Shown here: positions 1-10,640 of the stretch, piece after piece
Layout: each line of letters opens with the position of its first letter
Numbering within the stretch: the stretch's first letter is position 1
Assembly (NCBI GenBank): GCA_030765045.1
Contig: CM060965.1
Location: 64,015,787-64,079,786 of the forward strand
Direction: 5' to 3'
DNA length: 64,000 bases
Source: Tenodera sinensis
Lineage: Eukaryota > Arthropoda > Insecta > Mantodea > Mantidae
Made by a program: the position numbers and the translations under genes
Notes under the pieces: generated by a model
The model's input: the letters and a program-made list of their open reading frames with translations, nothing else
Told to the model about the DNA's origin: nothing
Database searches by the model: none

Positions 1-1757
1 TTTATAATGTTAGTAAAACATTTAAATGAGCTTTATGGTCTTCTAGACCTTTCTAAGGGCTGGAAAAGTTTAACCCTTTACACAGGCATTTACATTAGTC
101 AGTATTAATGTTTTCAATATCTAGTTTAAGTTGTCTCAGAACGGCATTTTTCGATATGACCGTAACCCATGCAGTTAAAGTCTTTACTTTTCCATGAAAG
201 TTGGCACAATTACTCTACAGTGTTATCTAAACAAACTGTAGAATTTATTTTATGCTAGAATGTAAAACTTGGGTATAGTGCTGCTATTAGTTTAAAAAAT
301 TATTTTTTTTTCGCTGCACCAATTAAACCTATGTAAAAACATGTTCTGAATTGTACAAAATTATTTATTTTTTACAATTTACATTGTAGTGTTTTTTTTT
401 TTAAAGAAAAGAAGCAAAATCCATGCAACCGCAGTCAAATGATACCCCGTCATCATCCACGCGTGCCATCACACCGATTATTTTACGTGGGCCCTCCCCG
501 TCCTTTACCACAGGCACATTTGACTGCGGTTGCCGAGACTTGAACTCACGACCTCAGGCTTTGAGTGCATGGCCAGTGCACTACGTGTTGCCTTAACGAT
601 CATGGCTATCCAAGCCAGCAGGCTGAAGGTGTCCCAGACCACCTAATCTAAACCGGTTTCGAATTAGAGGAAGAACGGCATAAGTAGCAAAATAATTCGG
701 GTCTGAAAGGGTTAAGGAGATCTAGAACAGATTTTTAGCCATAGTGGCCAATACAGTCTATTTTTGGATTCCTCAAGGAGGAATTTCTCTCGTGCAACAA
801 CCATTTTGAAAAATAATTATCTTAGGCATGGTACGAAAGATCTAGAAGTTGCTTTTAAAACTTCAAACTTATTATCACGGAGAATATTTTATTTACTGCA
901 CAATACTAATTTTATAGCTTCTTTTACATTAGTCAGTATTAATGTTTTCAATATCTAGTTTAAGTTGTCTCAGAACGGCATTTTTCGATATGACCGTAAC
1001 CCATGCAGTTAAAGTCTTTACTTTTCCATGAAAGTTGGCACAATTACTCTACAGTGTTATCTAAACAAACTGTAGAATTTATTTTATGCTAGAATGTAAA
1101 ACTTGGGTATAGTGCTGCTATTAGTTTAAAAAATTATTTTTTTTTCGCTGCACCAATTAAACCTATGTAAAAACATGTTCTGAATTGTACAAAATTATTT
1201 ATTTTTTACAATTTACATTGTAGTGTTTTTTTTTTAAAGAAAAGAAGCAAAATCCATGCAACCGCAGTCAAATGATACCCCGTCATCATCCACGCGTGCC
1301 ATCACACCGATTATTTTACGTGGGCCCTCCCCGTCCTTTACCACAGGCACATTTGACTGCGGTTACCGAGACTTGAACTCACGACCTCAGGCTTTGAGTG
1401 CATGGCCAGTGCACTACGTGTTGCCTTAACGATCATGGCTATCCAAGCCAGCAGGCTGAAGGTGTCCCAGACCACCTAATCTAAACCGGTTTCGAATTAG
1501 AGGAAGAACGGCATAAGTAGCAAAATAATTCGGGTCTGAAAGGGTTAAGGAGATCTAGAACAGATTTTTAGCCATAGTGGCCAATACAGTCTATTTTTGG
1601 ATTCCTCAAGGAGGAATTTCTCTCGTGTAACAACCATTTTGAAAAATAATTATCTTAGGCATGGTACGAAAGATCTAGAAGTTGCTTTTAAAACTTCAAA
1701 CTTATTATCACGGAGAATATTTTATTTACTGCACAATACTAATTTTATAGCTTCTTT

Positions 1758-2170
1758 TTAAGTTTTGGCTTTATTGTTCATCATCCTAGGAATTTCTAAT
1801 TCACAATTATTATACAATATGAATGCGAAGCAGTTAACAGTTATTTATGGTTTTATGCTCAAGGAGGAATTTCTCTCGTGTAACAACCATTTTGAAAAAT
1901 AATTATCTTAGGCATGGTACGAAAGATCTAGAAGTTGCTTTTAAAACTTCAAACTTATTATCACGGAGAATATTTTATTTACTGCACAATACTAATTTTA
2001 TAGCTTCTTTTTAAGTTTTGGCTTTATTGTTCATCATCCTAGGAATTTCTAATTCACAATTATTATACAATATGAATGCGAAGCAGTTAACAGTTATTTA
2101 TGGTTTTATGCTCAAGGAGGAATTTCTCTCGTGTAACAACCATTTTGAAAAATAATTATCTTAGGCATGG
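1758..2170 (+). repeat. Local 253 bp tandem duplication inside the array
   Basis: The stretch beginning AGTTTTGGCTTTATTG at 1761 recurs at 2014, giving a 253 bp period. It runs through the CTCAAGGAGGAATTTC module in both copies. This is a simple head-to-tail duplication within the larger mosaic and carries no MITE. Confidence 0.85.
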
Positions 2171-2953
2171 TACGAAAGTTTTATGTTCTCTGAATGTTTC
2201 TTAGCATAAAAGGGTTTTATAAGTCTTAAGGAGATCTAGAACAGATTTTTAGCCATAGTGGCCAATACAGTCTATTTTTGGATTCCTCAAGGAGGATTTA
2301 ATGCTAAAACATCACGAAATTTCTAACACAGATTTGCCAGCGTCACGTTAACATTAAAATTATAAAAAAGTTAAAATATGAAAAGGAATACTAATCTGAG
2401 CCTGTTACAATACTATGTACTCGTCTAAAAGATGAAGTTGCTTTTAAAACTTCAAACTTATTATCACGGAGAATATTTTATTTACTGAGTAAATGTTGCA
2501 ATATTTTCACACTAAATAATAACCAGTGAGATTTTTGGTATAGCAGCATGCAAATTTTAAATTATTTTAGAATAACGTTCTAATTAAATGATTAAATCTA
2601 ATGATTAAATTTCCATAGTGATAAAAAATTCAATTCTGTTGCTTGCATCCCTGAAATATTCTTTTGGAAAGCCCACGCCACACGTCTATGTAACAAAACA
2701 AAGAACTGCACAATACTAATTTTATAGCTTCTTTTTAAGTTTTGGCTTTATTGTTCATCATCCTAGGAATTTCTAATTCACAATTATTGTACAATATGAA
2801 TGCGAAGCAGTTAACAGTTATTTATGGTTTTATGCTCAAGGAGGAATTTCTCTCGTGTAACAACCATTTTGAAAAATAATTATCTTAGGCATGGTACGAA
2901 AGTTTTATGTTCTCTGAATGTTTCTTAGCATAAAAGGGTTTTATAAGTCTTAA

Positions 2954-3450
2954 CCCTTTCAGTCCCGGTGTCCATTACAATGGACATAGGCATTTTTTGC
3001 CTACTTGTAATACTTTTAACGGTTTTTTCTGCTATATTCTTGTTATACTGTTCGTCACCAATTAAACCTATGTAAAAACATGTTCTGAATTGTACAAAAT
3101 TATTTATTTTTTACAATTTACATTGTAGTGTTTTTTTTTTTAAAGAAAAGAAGCAAAATCCATGCAACCGCAGTCAAATGATACCCCGTCATCATCCACG
3201 CGTGCCATCACACCGATTATTTTACGTGGGCCCTCCCCGTCCTTTACCACAGGCACATTTGACTGCGGTTGCCGAGACTTGAACTCACGACCTCAGGCTT
3301 TGAGTGCATGGCCAGTGCACTACGTGTTGCCTTAACGATCATGGCTATCCAAGCCAGCAGGCTGAAGGTGTCCCAGACCACCTAATCTAAACCGGTTTCG
3401 AATTAGAGGAAGAACGGCATAAGTAGCAAAATAATTCGGGTCTGAAAGGG
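2954..3450 (+). mobile_element. TTAA-flanked piggyBac-like MITE, full copy 1
   Basis: A 497 bp element lies between two TTAA tetranucleotides (2950-2953 and 3451-3454). Its ends are inverted: CCCTTTCAGTCCCG on the left and CGGGTCTGAAAGGG on the right. A short hairpin (TGTCCATT/AATGGACA) lies just inside the left end, followed by TAGGCA/TGCCTA. TTAA target duplications and CCCTTT-like ends are typical of the piggyBac superfamily. The element has no transposase frame, so it is non-autonomous. It carries an internal tRNA-like SINE on the minus strand. Confidence 0.85.
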
Positions 3451-4541
3451 TTAAGGAGATCTAGAACAGATTTTTAGCCATAGTGGCCAATACAGTCTAT
3501 TTTTGGATTCCTCAAGGAGGAATTTCTCTCGTGTAACAACCCATGCAGTTAAAGTCTTTACTTTTCCATGAAAGTTGGCACAATTACTCTACAGTGTTAT
3601 CTAAACAAACTGTAGAATTTATTTTATGCTAGAATGTAAAACTTGGGTATAGTGCTGCTATTAGTTTAAAAAATTATTTTTTTTTCGCTGCACCACTTAA
3701 ACCTATGTAAAAACATGTTCTGAATTGTACAAAATTATTTATTTTTTACAATTTACATTGTAGTGTTTTTTTTTTTTTTTAAATTTCTCTCGTGTAACAA
3801 CCATTTTGAAAAATAATTATCTTAGGCATGGTACGAAAGTTTTATGTTCTCTGAATGTTTCTTAGCTTAAAAGGGTTTTATAAGTCTTAAGGAGATCTAG
3901 AACAGATTTTTAGCCATAGTGGCCAATACAGTCTATTTTTGGATTTCTGCAAAAATGAACTCTTTATAATGTTAGTAAAACATTTAAATGAGCTTTATGG
4001 TCTTCTAGACCTTTCTAAGGGCTGGAAAAGTTTAACCCTTTACACAGGCATTTACATTAGTCAGTATTAATGTTTTCAATATCTAGTTTAAGTTGTCTCA
4101 GAACGGCATTTTTCGATATGACCGTAACCCATGCAGTTAAAGTCTTTACTTTTCCATGAAAGTTGGCACAATTACTCTACAGTGTTATCTAAACAAACTG
4201 TAGAATTTATTTTATGCTAGAATGTAAAACTTGGGTATAGTGCTGCTATTAGTTTAAAAAATTATTTTTTTTTCGCTGCACCAATTAAACCTATGTAAAA
4301 ACATGTTCTGAATTGTACAAAATTATTTATTTTTTACAATTTACATTGTAGTGTTTTTTTTTTAAAGAAAAGAAGCAAAATCCATGCAACCGCAGTCAAA
4401 TGATACCCCGTCAACATCCACGCGTGCCATCACACCGATTATTTTACGTGGGCCCTCCCCGTCCTTTACCACAGGCACATTTGACTGCGGTTGCCGAGAC
4501 TTGAACTCACGACCTCAGGCTTTGGGTTTTATAAGTCTTAA

Positions 4542-4803
4542 CCCTTTCAGTCCCGGTGTCCATTACAATGGACATAGGCAATTTTTGCCTACTTGTAATA
4601 CTTTTAACGGTTTTTTCTGCTATATTCTTGTTATACTGTTCGTCACCAATTAAACCTATGTAAAAACATGTTCTGAATTGTACAAATTTATTTATTTTTT
4701 ACAATTTACATTGTAGTGTTTTTTTTTTTTTTAAAGAAAAGAAGCAAAATCCATGCAACCGCAGTCAAATGATACCCCGTCATCATCCACGCGTGCCATC
4801 ACA
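4542..4803 (+). mobile_element. TTAA MITE, left part only (truncated)
   Basis: This copy keeps the left end after TTAA (4538-4541) and runs through the poly-T tract and into the SINE body. It then breaks off after CGTGCCATCACA and joins the array module AGCAGTTAACAG. The right end is missing. The same truncated copy recurs at 7457-7718, so the truncation happened before the 2.9 kb duplication. Confidence 0.8.
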
Positions 4804-6046
4804 GCAGTTAACAGTTATTTATGGTTTTATGCTCAAGGAGGAATTTCTCTCGTGTAACAACCATTTTGAAAAATAATTATCTTAGGCATGGTACGAAAGT
4901 TTTATGTTCTCTGAATGTTTCTTAGCATAAAAGGGTTTTATAAGTCTTAAGGAGATCTAGAACAGATTTTTAGCCATAGTGGCCAATACAGTCTATTTTT
5001 GGATTCCTCAAGGAGGAATTTCTTTTAAATTATTTTAGAATAACGTTCTAATTAAATGATTAAATCTAATGATTAAACTTCCATAGTGATAAAAAATTAT
5101 GTTCTCTGAATGTTTCTTAGCATAAAAGGGTTTTATAAGTCTTAAGGAGATCTAGAACAGATTTTTAGCCATAGTGGCCAATACAGTCTATTTTTGGATT
5201 CCTCAAGGAGGATTTAATGCTAAAACATCACGAAATTTCTAACACAGATTTGCCAGCGTCACGTTAACATTAAAATTATAAAAAAGTTAAAATATGAAAA
5301 GGAATACTAATCTGAGCCTGTTACAATACTATGTACTCGTCTAAAAGAGGAAGTTGCTTTTAAAACTTCAAACTTATTATCACGGAGAATATTTTATTTA
5401 CTGAGTAAATGTTGCAATATTTTCACACTAAATAATAACCAGTGAGATTTTTGGTATAGCAGCATGCAAATTTTAAATTATTTTAGAATAACGTTCTAAT
5501 TAAATGATTAAATCTAATGATTAAATTTCCATAGTGATAAAAAATTCAATTCTGTTGCTTGCATCCCTGAAATATTCTTTTGGAAAGCCCACGCCACACG
5601 TCTATGTAACAAAACAAAGAACTGCACAATACTAATTTTATAGCTTCTTTTTAAGTTTTGGCTTTATTGTTCATCATCCTAGGAATTTCTAATTCACAAT
5701 TATTGTACAATATGAATGCGAAGCAGTTAACAGTTATTTATGGTTTTATGCTCAAGGAGGAATTTCTCTCGTGTAACAACCATTTTGAAAAATAATTATC
5801 TTAGGCATGGTACGAAAGTTTTATGTTCTCTGAATGTTTCTTAGCATAAAAGGGTTTTATAAGTCTTAACCCTTTCAGTCCCGGTGTCCATTACAATGGA
5901 CATAGGCATTTTTTGCCTACTTGTAATACTTTTAACGGTTTTTTCTGCTATATTCTTGTTATACTGTTCGTCACCAATTAAACCTATGTAAAAACATGTT
6001 CTGAATTGTACAAAATTATTTATTTTTTACAATTTACATTGTAGTG

Positions 6047-6270
6047 TTTTTTTTTTAAAGAAAAGAAGCAAAATCCATGCAACCGCAGTCAAATGATACC
6101 CCGTCATCATCCACGCGTGCCATCACACCGATTATTTTACGTGGGCCCTCCCCGTCCTTTACCACAGGCACATTTGACTGCGGTTGCCGAGACTTGAACT
6201 CACGACCTCAGGCTTTGAGTGCATGGCCAGTGCACTACGTGTTGCCTTAACGATCATGGCTATCCAAGCC
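6047..6270 (-). mobile_element. tRNA-derived SINE inside the MITE (best read in copy 2)
   Basis: Read on the minus strand, 6267 down to 6186 folds like a tRNA. There is a box-A-like start (GGATAGCCATGATCGTTAAGG), an anticodon arm GTGCA/TGCAC with the seven-base loop CTGGCCA (T at the position before the anticodon, anticodon GGC as read), a longer variable region, and a box-B-like T loop (GAGTTCAAGTCTC). A body of about 110 bases follows and ends in CTTCTTTTCTTT and a run of A (the T run 6047-6056 on the plus strand). This is the layout of a SINE. The tail length varies between array copies from about 9 to about 22. No direct repeats flanking the SINE were found, so its exact ends are uncertain. 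Confidence 0.7.
6080..6186. repeat. Perfect 16 bp inverted repeat with 75 bp spacer inside the SINE body
   Basis: CAACCGCAGTCAAATG at 6080-6095 is the exact reverse complement of CATTTGACTGCGGTTG at 6171-6186. The arms flank 75 bases that include GTGGGCCCTCC. The same arrangement is present in nearly every array copy of this module. It can fold into a long hairpin as RNA or as single-stranded DNA. Confidence 0.9.
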
Positions 6271-7456
6271 AGCAGGCTGAAGGTGTCCCAGACCACCTAA
6301 TCTAAACCGGTTTCGAATTAGAGGAAGAACGGCATAAGTAGCAAAATAATTCGGGTCTGAAAGGGTTAAGGAGATCTAGAACAGATTTTTAGCCATAGTG
6401 GCCAATACAGTCTATTTTTGGATTCCTCAAGGAGGAATTTCTCTCGTGTAACAACCCATGCAGTTAAAGTCTTTACTTTTCCATGAAAGTTGGCACAATT
6501 ACTCTACAGTGTTATCTAAACAAACTGTAGAATTTATTTTATGCTAGAATGTAAAACTTGGGTATAGTGCTGCTATTAGTTTAAAAAATTATTTTTTTTT
6601 CGCTGCACCACTTAAACCTATGTAAAAACATGTTCTGAATTGTACAAAATTATTTATTTTTTACAATTTACATTGTAGTGTTTTTTTTTTTTTTTAAATT
6701 TCTCTCGTGTAACAACCATTTTGAAAAATAATTATCTTAGGCATGGTACGAAAGTTTTATGTTCTCTGAATGTTTCTTAGCTTAAAAGGGTTTTATAAGT
6801 CTTAAGGAGATCTAGAACAGATTTTTAGCCATAGTGGCCAATACAGTCTATTTTTGGATTTCTGCAAAAATGAACTCTTTATAATGTTAGTAAAACATTT
6901 AAATGAGCTTTATGGTCTTCTAGACCTTTCTAAGGGCTGGAAAAGTTTAACCCTTTACACAGGCATTTACATTAGTCAGTATTAATGTTTTCAATATCTA
7001 GTTTAAGTTGTCTCAGAACGGCATTTTTCGATATGACCGTAACCCATGCAGTTAAAGTCTTTACTTTTCCATGAAAGTTGGCACAATTACTCTACAGTGT
7101 TATCTAAACAAACTGTAGAATTTATTTTATGCTAGAATGTAAAACTTGGGTATAGTGCTGCTTTTAGTTTAAAAAATTATTTTTTTTTCGCTGCACCAAT
7201 TAAACCTATGTAAAAACATGTTCTGAATTGTACAAAATTATTTATTTTTTACAATTTACATTGTAGTGTTTTTTTTTTAAAGAAAAGAAGCAAAATCCAT
7301 GCAACCGCAGTCAAATGATACCCCGTCAACATCCACGCGTGCCATCACACCGATTATTTTACGTGGGCCCTCCCCGTCCTTTACCACAGGCACATTTGAC
7401 TGCGGTTGCCGAGACTTGAACTCACGACCTCAGGCTTTGGGTTTTATAAGTCTTAA

Positions 7457-7718
7457 CCCTTTCAGTCCCGGTGTCCATTACAATGGACATAGGCAATTTT
7501 TGCCTACTTGTAATACTTTTAACGGTTTTTTCTGCTATATTCTTGTTATACTGTTCGTCACCAATTAAACCTATGTAAAAACATGTTCTGAATTGTACAA
7601 ATTTATTTATTTTTTACAATTTACATTGTAGTGTTTTTTTTTTTTTTAAAGAAAAGAAGCAAAATCCATGCAACCGCAGTCAAATGATACCCCGTCATCA
7701 TCCACGCGTGCCATCACA
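7457..7718 (+). mobile_element. TTAA MITE, left part only (duplicate of the truncated copy)
   Basis: This is the same truncated MITE as at 4542-4803, with the same break point at CGTGCCATCACA and the same neighbouring module. It lies 2915 bases further on as part of the higher-order duplication. Confidence 0.8.
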
Positions 7719-7865
7719 GCAGTTAACAGTTATTTATGGTTTTATGCTCAAGGAGGAATTTCTCTCGTGTAACAACCATTTTGAAAAATAATTATCTTAG
7801 GCATGGTACGAAAGTTTTATGTTCTCTGAATGTTTCTTAGCATAAAAGGGTTTTATAAGTCTTAA

Positions 7866-8217
7866 CCCTTTCAGTCCCGGTGTCCATTACAACGGACATA
7901 GGCATTTTTTGCCTACTTGTAATACTTTTAACGGTTTTTTCTGCTATATTCTTGTTATACTGTTCGTCACCAATTAAACCTATGTAAAAACATGTTCTGA
8001 ATTGTACAAAATTATTTATTTTTTACAATTTACATTGTAGTGTTTTTTTTTTTTTTAAAGAAAAGAAGCAAAATCCATGCAACCGCAGTCAAATGATACC
8101 CCGTCATCATCCACGCGTGCCATCACACCGATTATTTTACGTGGGCCCTCCCCGTCCTTTACCACAGGCACATTTGACTGCGGTTGCCGAGACTTGAACT
8201 CACGACCTCAGGCTTTG
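7866..8217 (+). mobile_element. TTAA MITE, right end lost, joined to the next MITE
   Basis: It starts after TTAA (7862-7865) and continues through the SINE head to CTCAGGCTTTG. There it fuses to GGTTTTATAAGTC, the left flank of the next full copy. The result is a tandem step of about 369 bp (7866 to 8235). The junction lies in a short shared GGCTTTG/GGTTTTA-like stretch, as expected from unequal recombination. Confidence 0.8.
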
Positions 8218-8234
8218 GGTTTTATAAGTCTTAA

Positions 8235-8735
8235 CCCTTTCAGTCCCGTTGTCCATTACAATGGACATAGGCATTTTTTGCCTACTTGTAATACTTTTAA
8301 CGGTTTTTTCTGCTATATTCTTGTTATACTGTTCGTCAGCAATTAAACCTATGTAAAAACATGTTCTGAATTGTACAAAATTATTTATTTTTTACAATTT
8401 ACATTGTAGTGTTTTTTTTTTTTTTTAAAGAAAAGAAGCAAAATCCATGCAACCGCAGTCAAATGATACCCCGTCTACATCCACGCGTGCCATCACACCG
8501 ATTATTTTACGTGGGCCCTCCCCGTCCTTTACCACAGGCACATTTGACTGCGGTTGCGGAGACTTGAACTCACGACCTCAGGCTTTGAGTGCATGGCCAG
8601 TGCACTACGTGTTGCCTTAACGATCATGGCTATCCAAGCCAGCAGGCTGAAGGTGTCCCAGACCACCTAATCTAAACCGGTTTCGAATTAGAGGAAGAAC
8701 GGCATAAGTAGCAAAATAATTCGGGTCTGAAAGGG
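8235..8735 (+). mobile_element. TTAA-flanked piggyBac-like MITE, full copy 3
   Basis: A 501 bp copy between TTAA 8231-8234 and TTAA 8736-8739, with the same inverted ends. Private differences include CCCGTTGTCC near the left end and CATCCACG preceded by CTA. The poly-T tract is long here (about 16), which explains most of the length difference from the other copies. Confidence 0.85.
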
Positions 8736-9658
8736 TTAAGGAGATCTAGAACAGATTTTTAGCCATAGTGGCCAATACAGTCTATTTTTGGATTCCTCAA
8801 GGAGGAATTTCTTTTAAATTATTTTAGAATAACGTTCTAATTAAATGATTAAATCTAATGATTAAACTTCCATAGTGATAAAAAATTATGTTCTCTGAAT
8901 GTTTCTTAGCATAAAAGGGTTTTATAAGTCTTAAGGAGATCTAGAACAGATTTTTAGCCATAGTGGCCAATACAGTCTATTTTTGGATTCCTCAAGGAGG
9001 ATTTAATGCTAAAACATCACGAAATTTCTAACACAGATTTGCCAGCGTCACGTTAACATTAAAATTATAAAAAAGTTAAAATATGAAAAGGAATACTAAT
9101 CTGAGCCTGTTACAATACTATGTACTCGTCTAAAAGAGGAAGTTGCTTTTAAAACTTCAAACTTATTATCACGGAGAATATTTTATTTACTGAGTAAATG
9201 TTGCAATATTTTCACACTAAATAATAACCAGTGAGATTTTTGGTATAGCAGCATGCAAATTTTAAATTATTTTAGAATAACGTTCTAATTAAATGATTAA
9301 ATCTAATGATTAAATTTCCATAGTGATAAAAAATTCAATTCTGTTGCTTGCATCCCTGAAATATTCTTTTGGAAAGCCCACGCCACACGTCTATGTAACA
9401 AAACAAAGAACTGCACAATACTAATTTTATAGCTTCTTTTTAAGTTTTGGCTTTATTGTTCATCATCCTAGGAATTTCTAATTCACAATTATTGTACAAT
9501 ATGAATGCGAAGCAGTTAACAGTTATTTATGGTTTTATGCTCAAGGAGGAATTTCTCTCGTGTAACAACCATTTTGAAAAATAATTATCTTAGGCATGGT
9601 ACGAAAGTTTTATGTTCTCTGAATGTTTCTTAGCATAAAAGGGTTTTATAAGTCTTAA

Positions 9659-10153
9659 CCCTTTCAGTCCCGGTGTCCATTACAATGGACATAGGCATTT
9701 TTTGCCTACTTGTAATACTTTTAACGGTTTTTTCTGCTATATTCTTGTTATACTGTTCGTCACCAATTAAACCTATGTAAAAACATGTTCTGAATTGTAC
9801 AAAATTATTTATTTTTTACAATTTACATTGTAGTGTTTTTTTTTAAAGAAAAGAAGCAAAATCCATGCAACCGCAGTCAAATGATACCCTGTCATCATCC
9901 ACGCGTGCCATCACACCGATTATTTTACGTGGGCCCTCCCCGTCCTTTACCACAGGCACATTTGACTGCGGTTGCCGAGACTTGAACTCACGACCTCAGG
10001 CTTTGAGTGCATGGCCAGTGCACTACGTGTTGCCTTAACGATCATGGCTATCCAAGCCAGCAGGCTGAAGGTGTCCCAGACCACCTAATCTAAACCGGTT
10101 TCGAATTAGAGGAAGAACGGCATAAGTAGCAAAATAATTCGGGTCTGAAAGGG
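9659..10153 (+). mobile_element. TTAA-flanked piggyBac-like MITE, full copy 4
   Basis: A 495 bp copy between TTAA 9655-9658 and TTAA 10154-10157. It has the shortest poly-T tract of the full copies. The right flank GGAGATCTAGAACAG is unchanged. Confidence 0.85.
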
Positions 10154-10260
10154 TTAAGGAGATCTAGAACAGATTTTTAGCCATAGTGGCCAATACAGTC
10201 TATTTTTGGATTCCTCAAGGAGGAATTTCTTTTAAATTATTTTAGAATAACGTTCTAATT

Positions 10261-10640
10261 ACGATCATGGCTATCCAAGCCAGCAGGCTGAAGGTGTCCC
10301 AGACCACCTAATCTAAACCGGTTTCGAATTAGAGGAAGAAAGGGTTAAGGAGATCTAGAACAGATTTTTAGCCATAGTGGCCAATACAGTCTATTTTTGG
10401 ATTCCTCAAGGAGGAATTTCTTTTAAATTATTTTAGAATAACGTTCTAATTACGATCATGGCTATCCAAGCCAGCAGGCTGAAGGTGTCCCAGACCACCT
10501 AATCTAAACCGGTTTCGAATTAGAGGAAGAACGGCATAAGTAGCAAAATAATTCGGGTCTGAAAGGGTTAAGGAGATCTAGAACAGATTTTTAGCCATAG
10601 TGGCTAATACAGTCTATTTTTGGATTCCTCAAGGAGGAAT
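10261..10640 (+). repeat. Local 191 bp tandem duplication of the MITE right end and flank
   Basis: ACGATCATGGCTATCC occurs at 10261 and again at 10452. The first repeat has lost about 50 bases of the MITE right end: GAGGAAGAAAGGGTTAAGG replaces the longer form with CGGCATAAGTAGC. Both are preceded by AATAACGTTCTAATT, so the duplication junction is shared. Confidence 0.8.

Larger units (their letters stand above)
5870..6365 (+). mobile_element. TTAA-flanked piggyBac-like MITE, full copy 2
   Basis: A 496 bp copy between TTAA at 5866-5869 and TTAA at 6366-6369. The flanks read GGTTTTATAAGTC on the left and GGAGATCTAGAACAG on the right. Exactly the same flanks are joined by a single TTAA in empty array units (2226-2229 and 5142-5145). 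Internal order is: left inverted end and hairpins, AT-rich spacer, poly-T tract, minus-strand SINE, right spacer and right inverted end. It is a member of the 2.9 kb higher-order repeat with copy 1. Confidence 0.9.

Noticed and set aside
764..958. 64-codon frame identical at 764 and 15039
   Set aside because: Repeat DNA read in frame; other units of the array have stops at the same place (TGT to TAA context), so it is not conserved as a protein.
4384..4653. Identical 89-codon open frame present at 4384, 7299 and (variant) 8077
   Set aside because: It is a translation across the SINE head, a module junction and the MITE left end. Its repetition follows the satellite, and the peptide has no domain.
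6186..6267. A genuine tRNA gene on the minus strand
   Set aside because: It folds like a tRNA but is followed by a SINE body and poly-A and is present in many tandem copies inside a transposon. The acceptor stem is poor.
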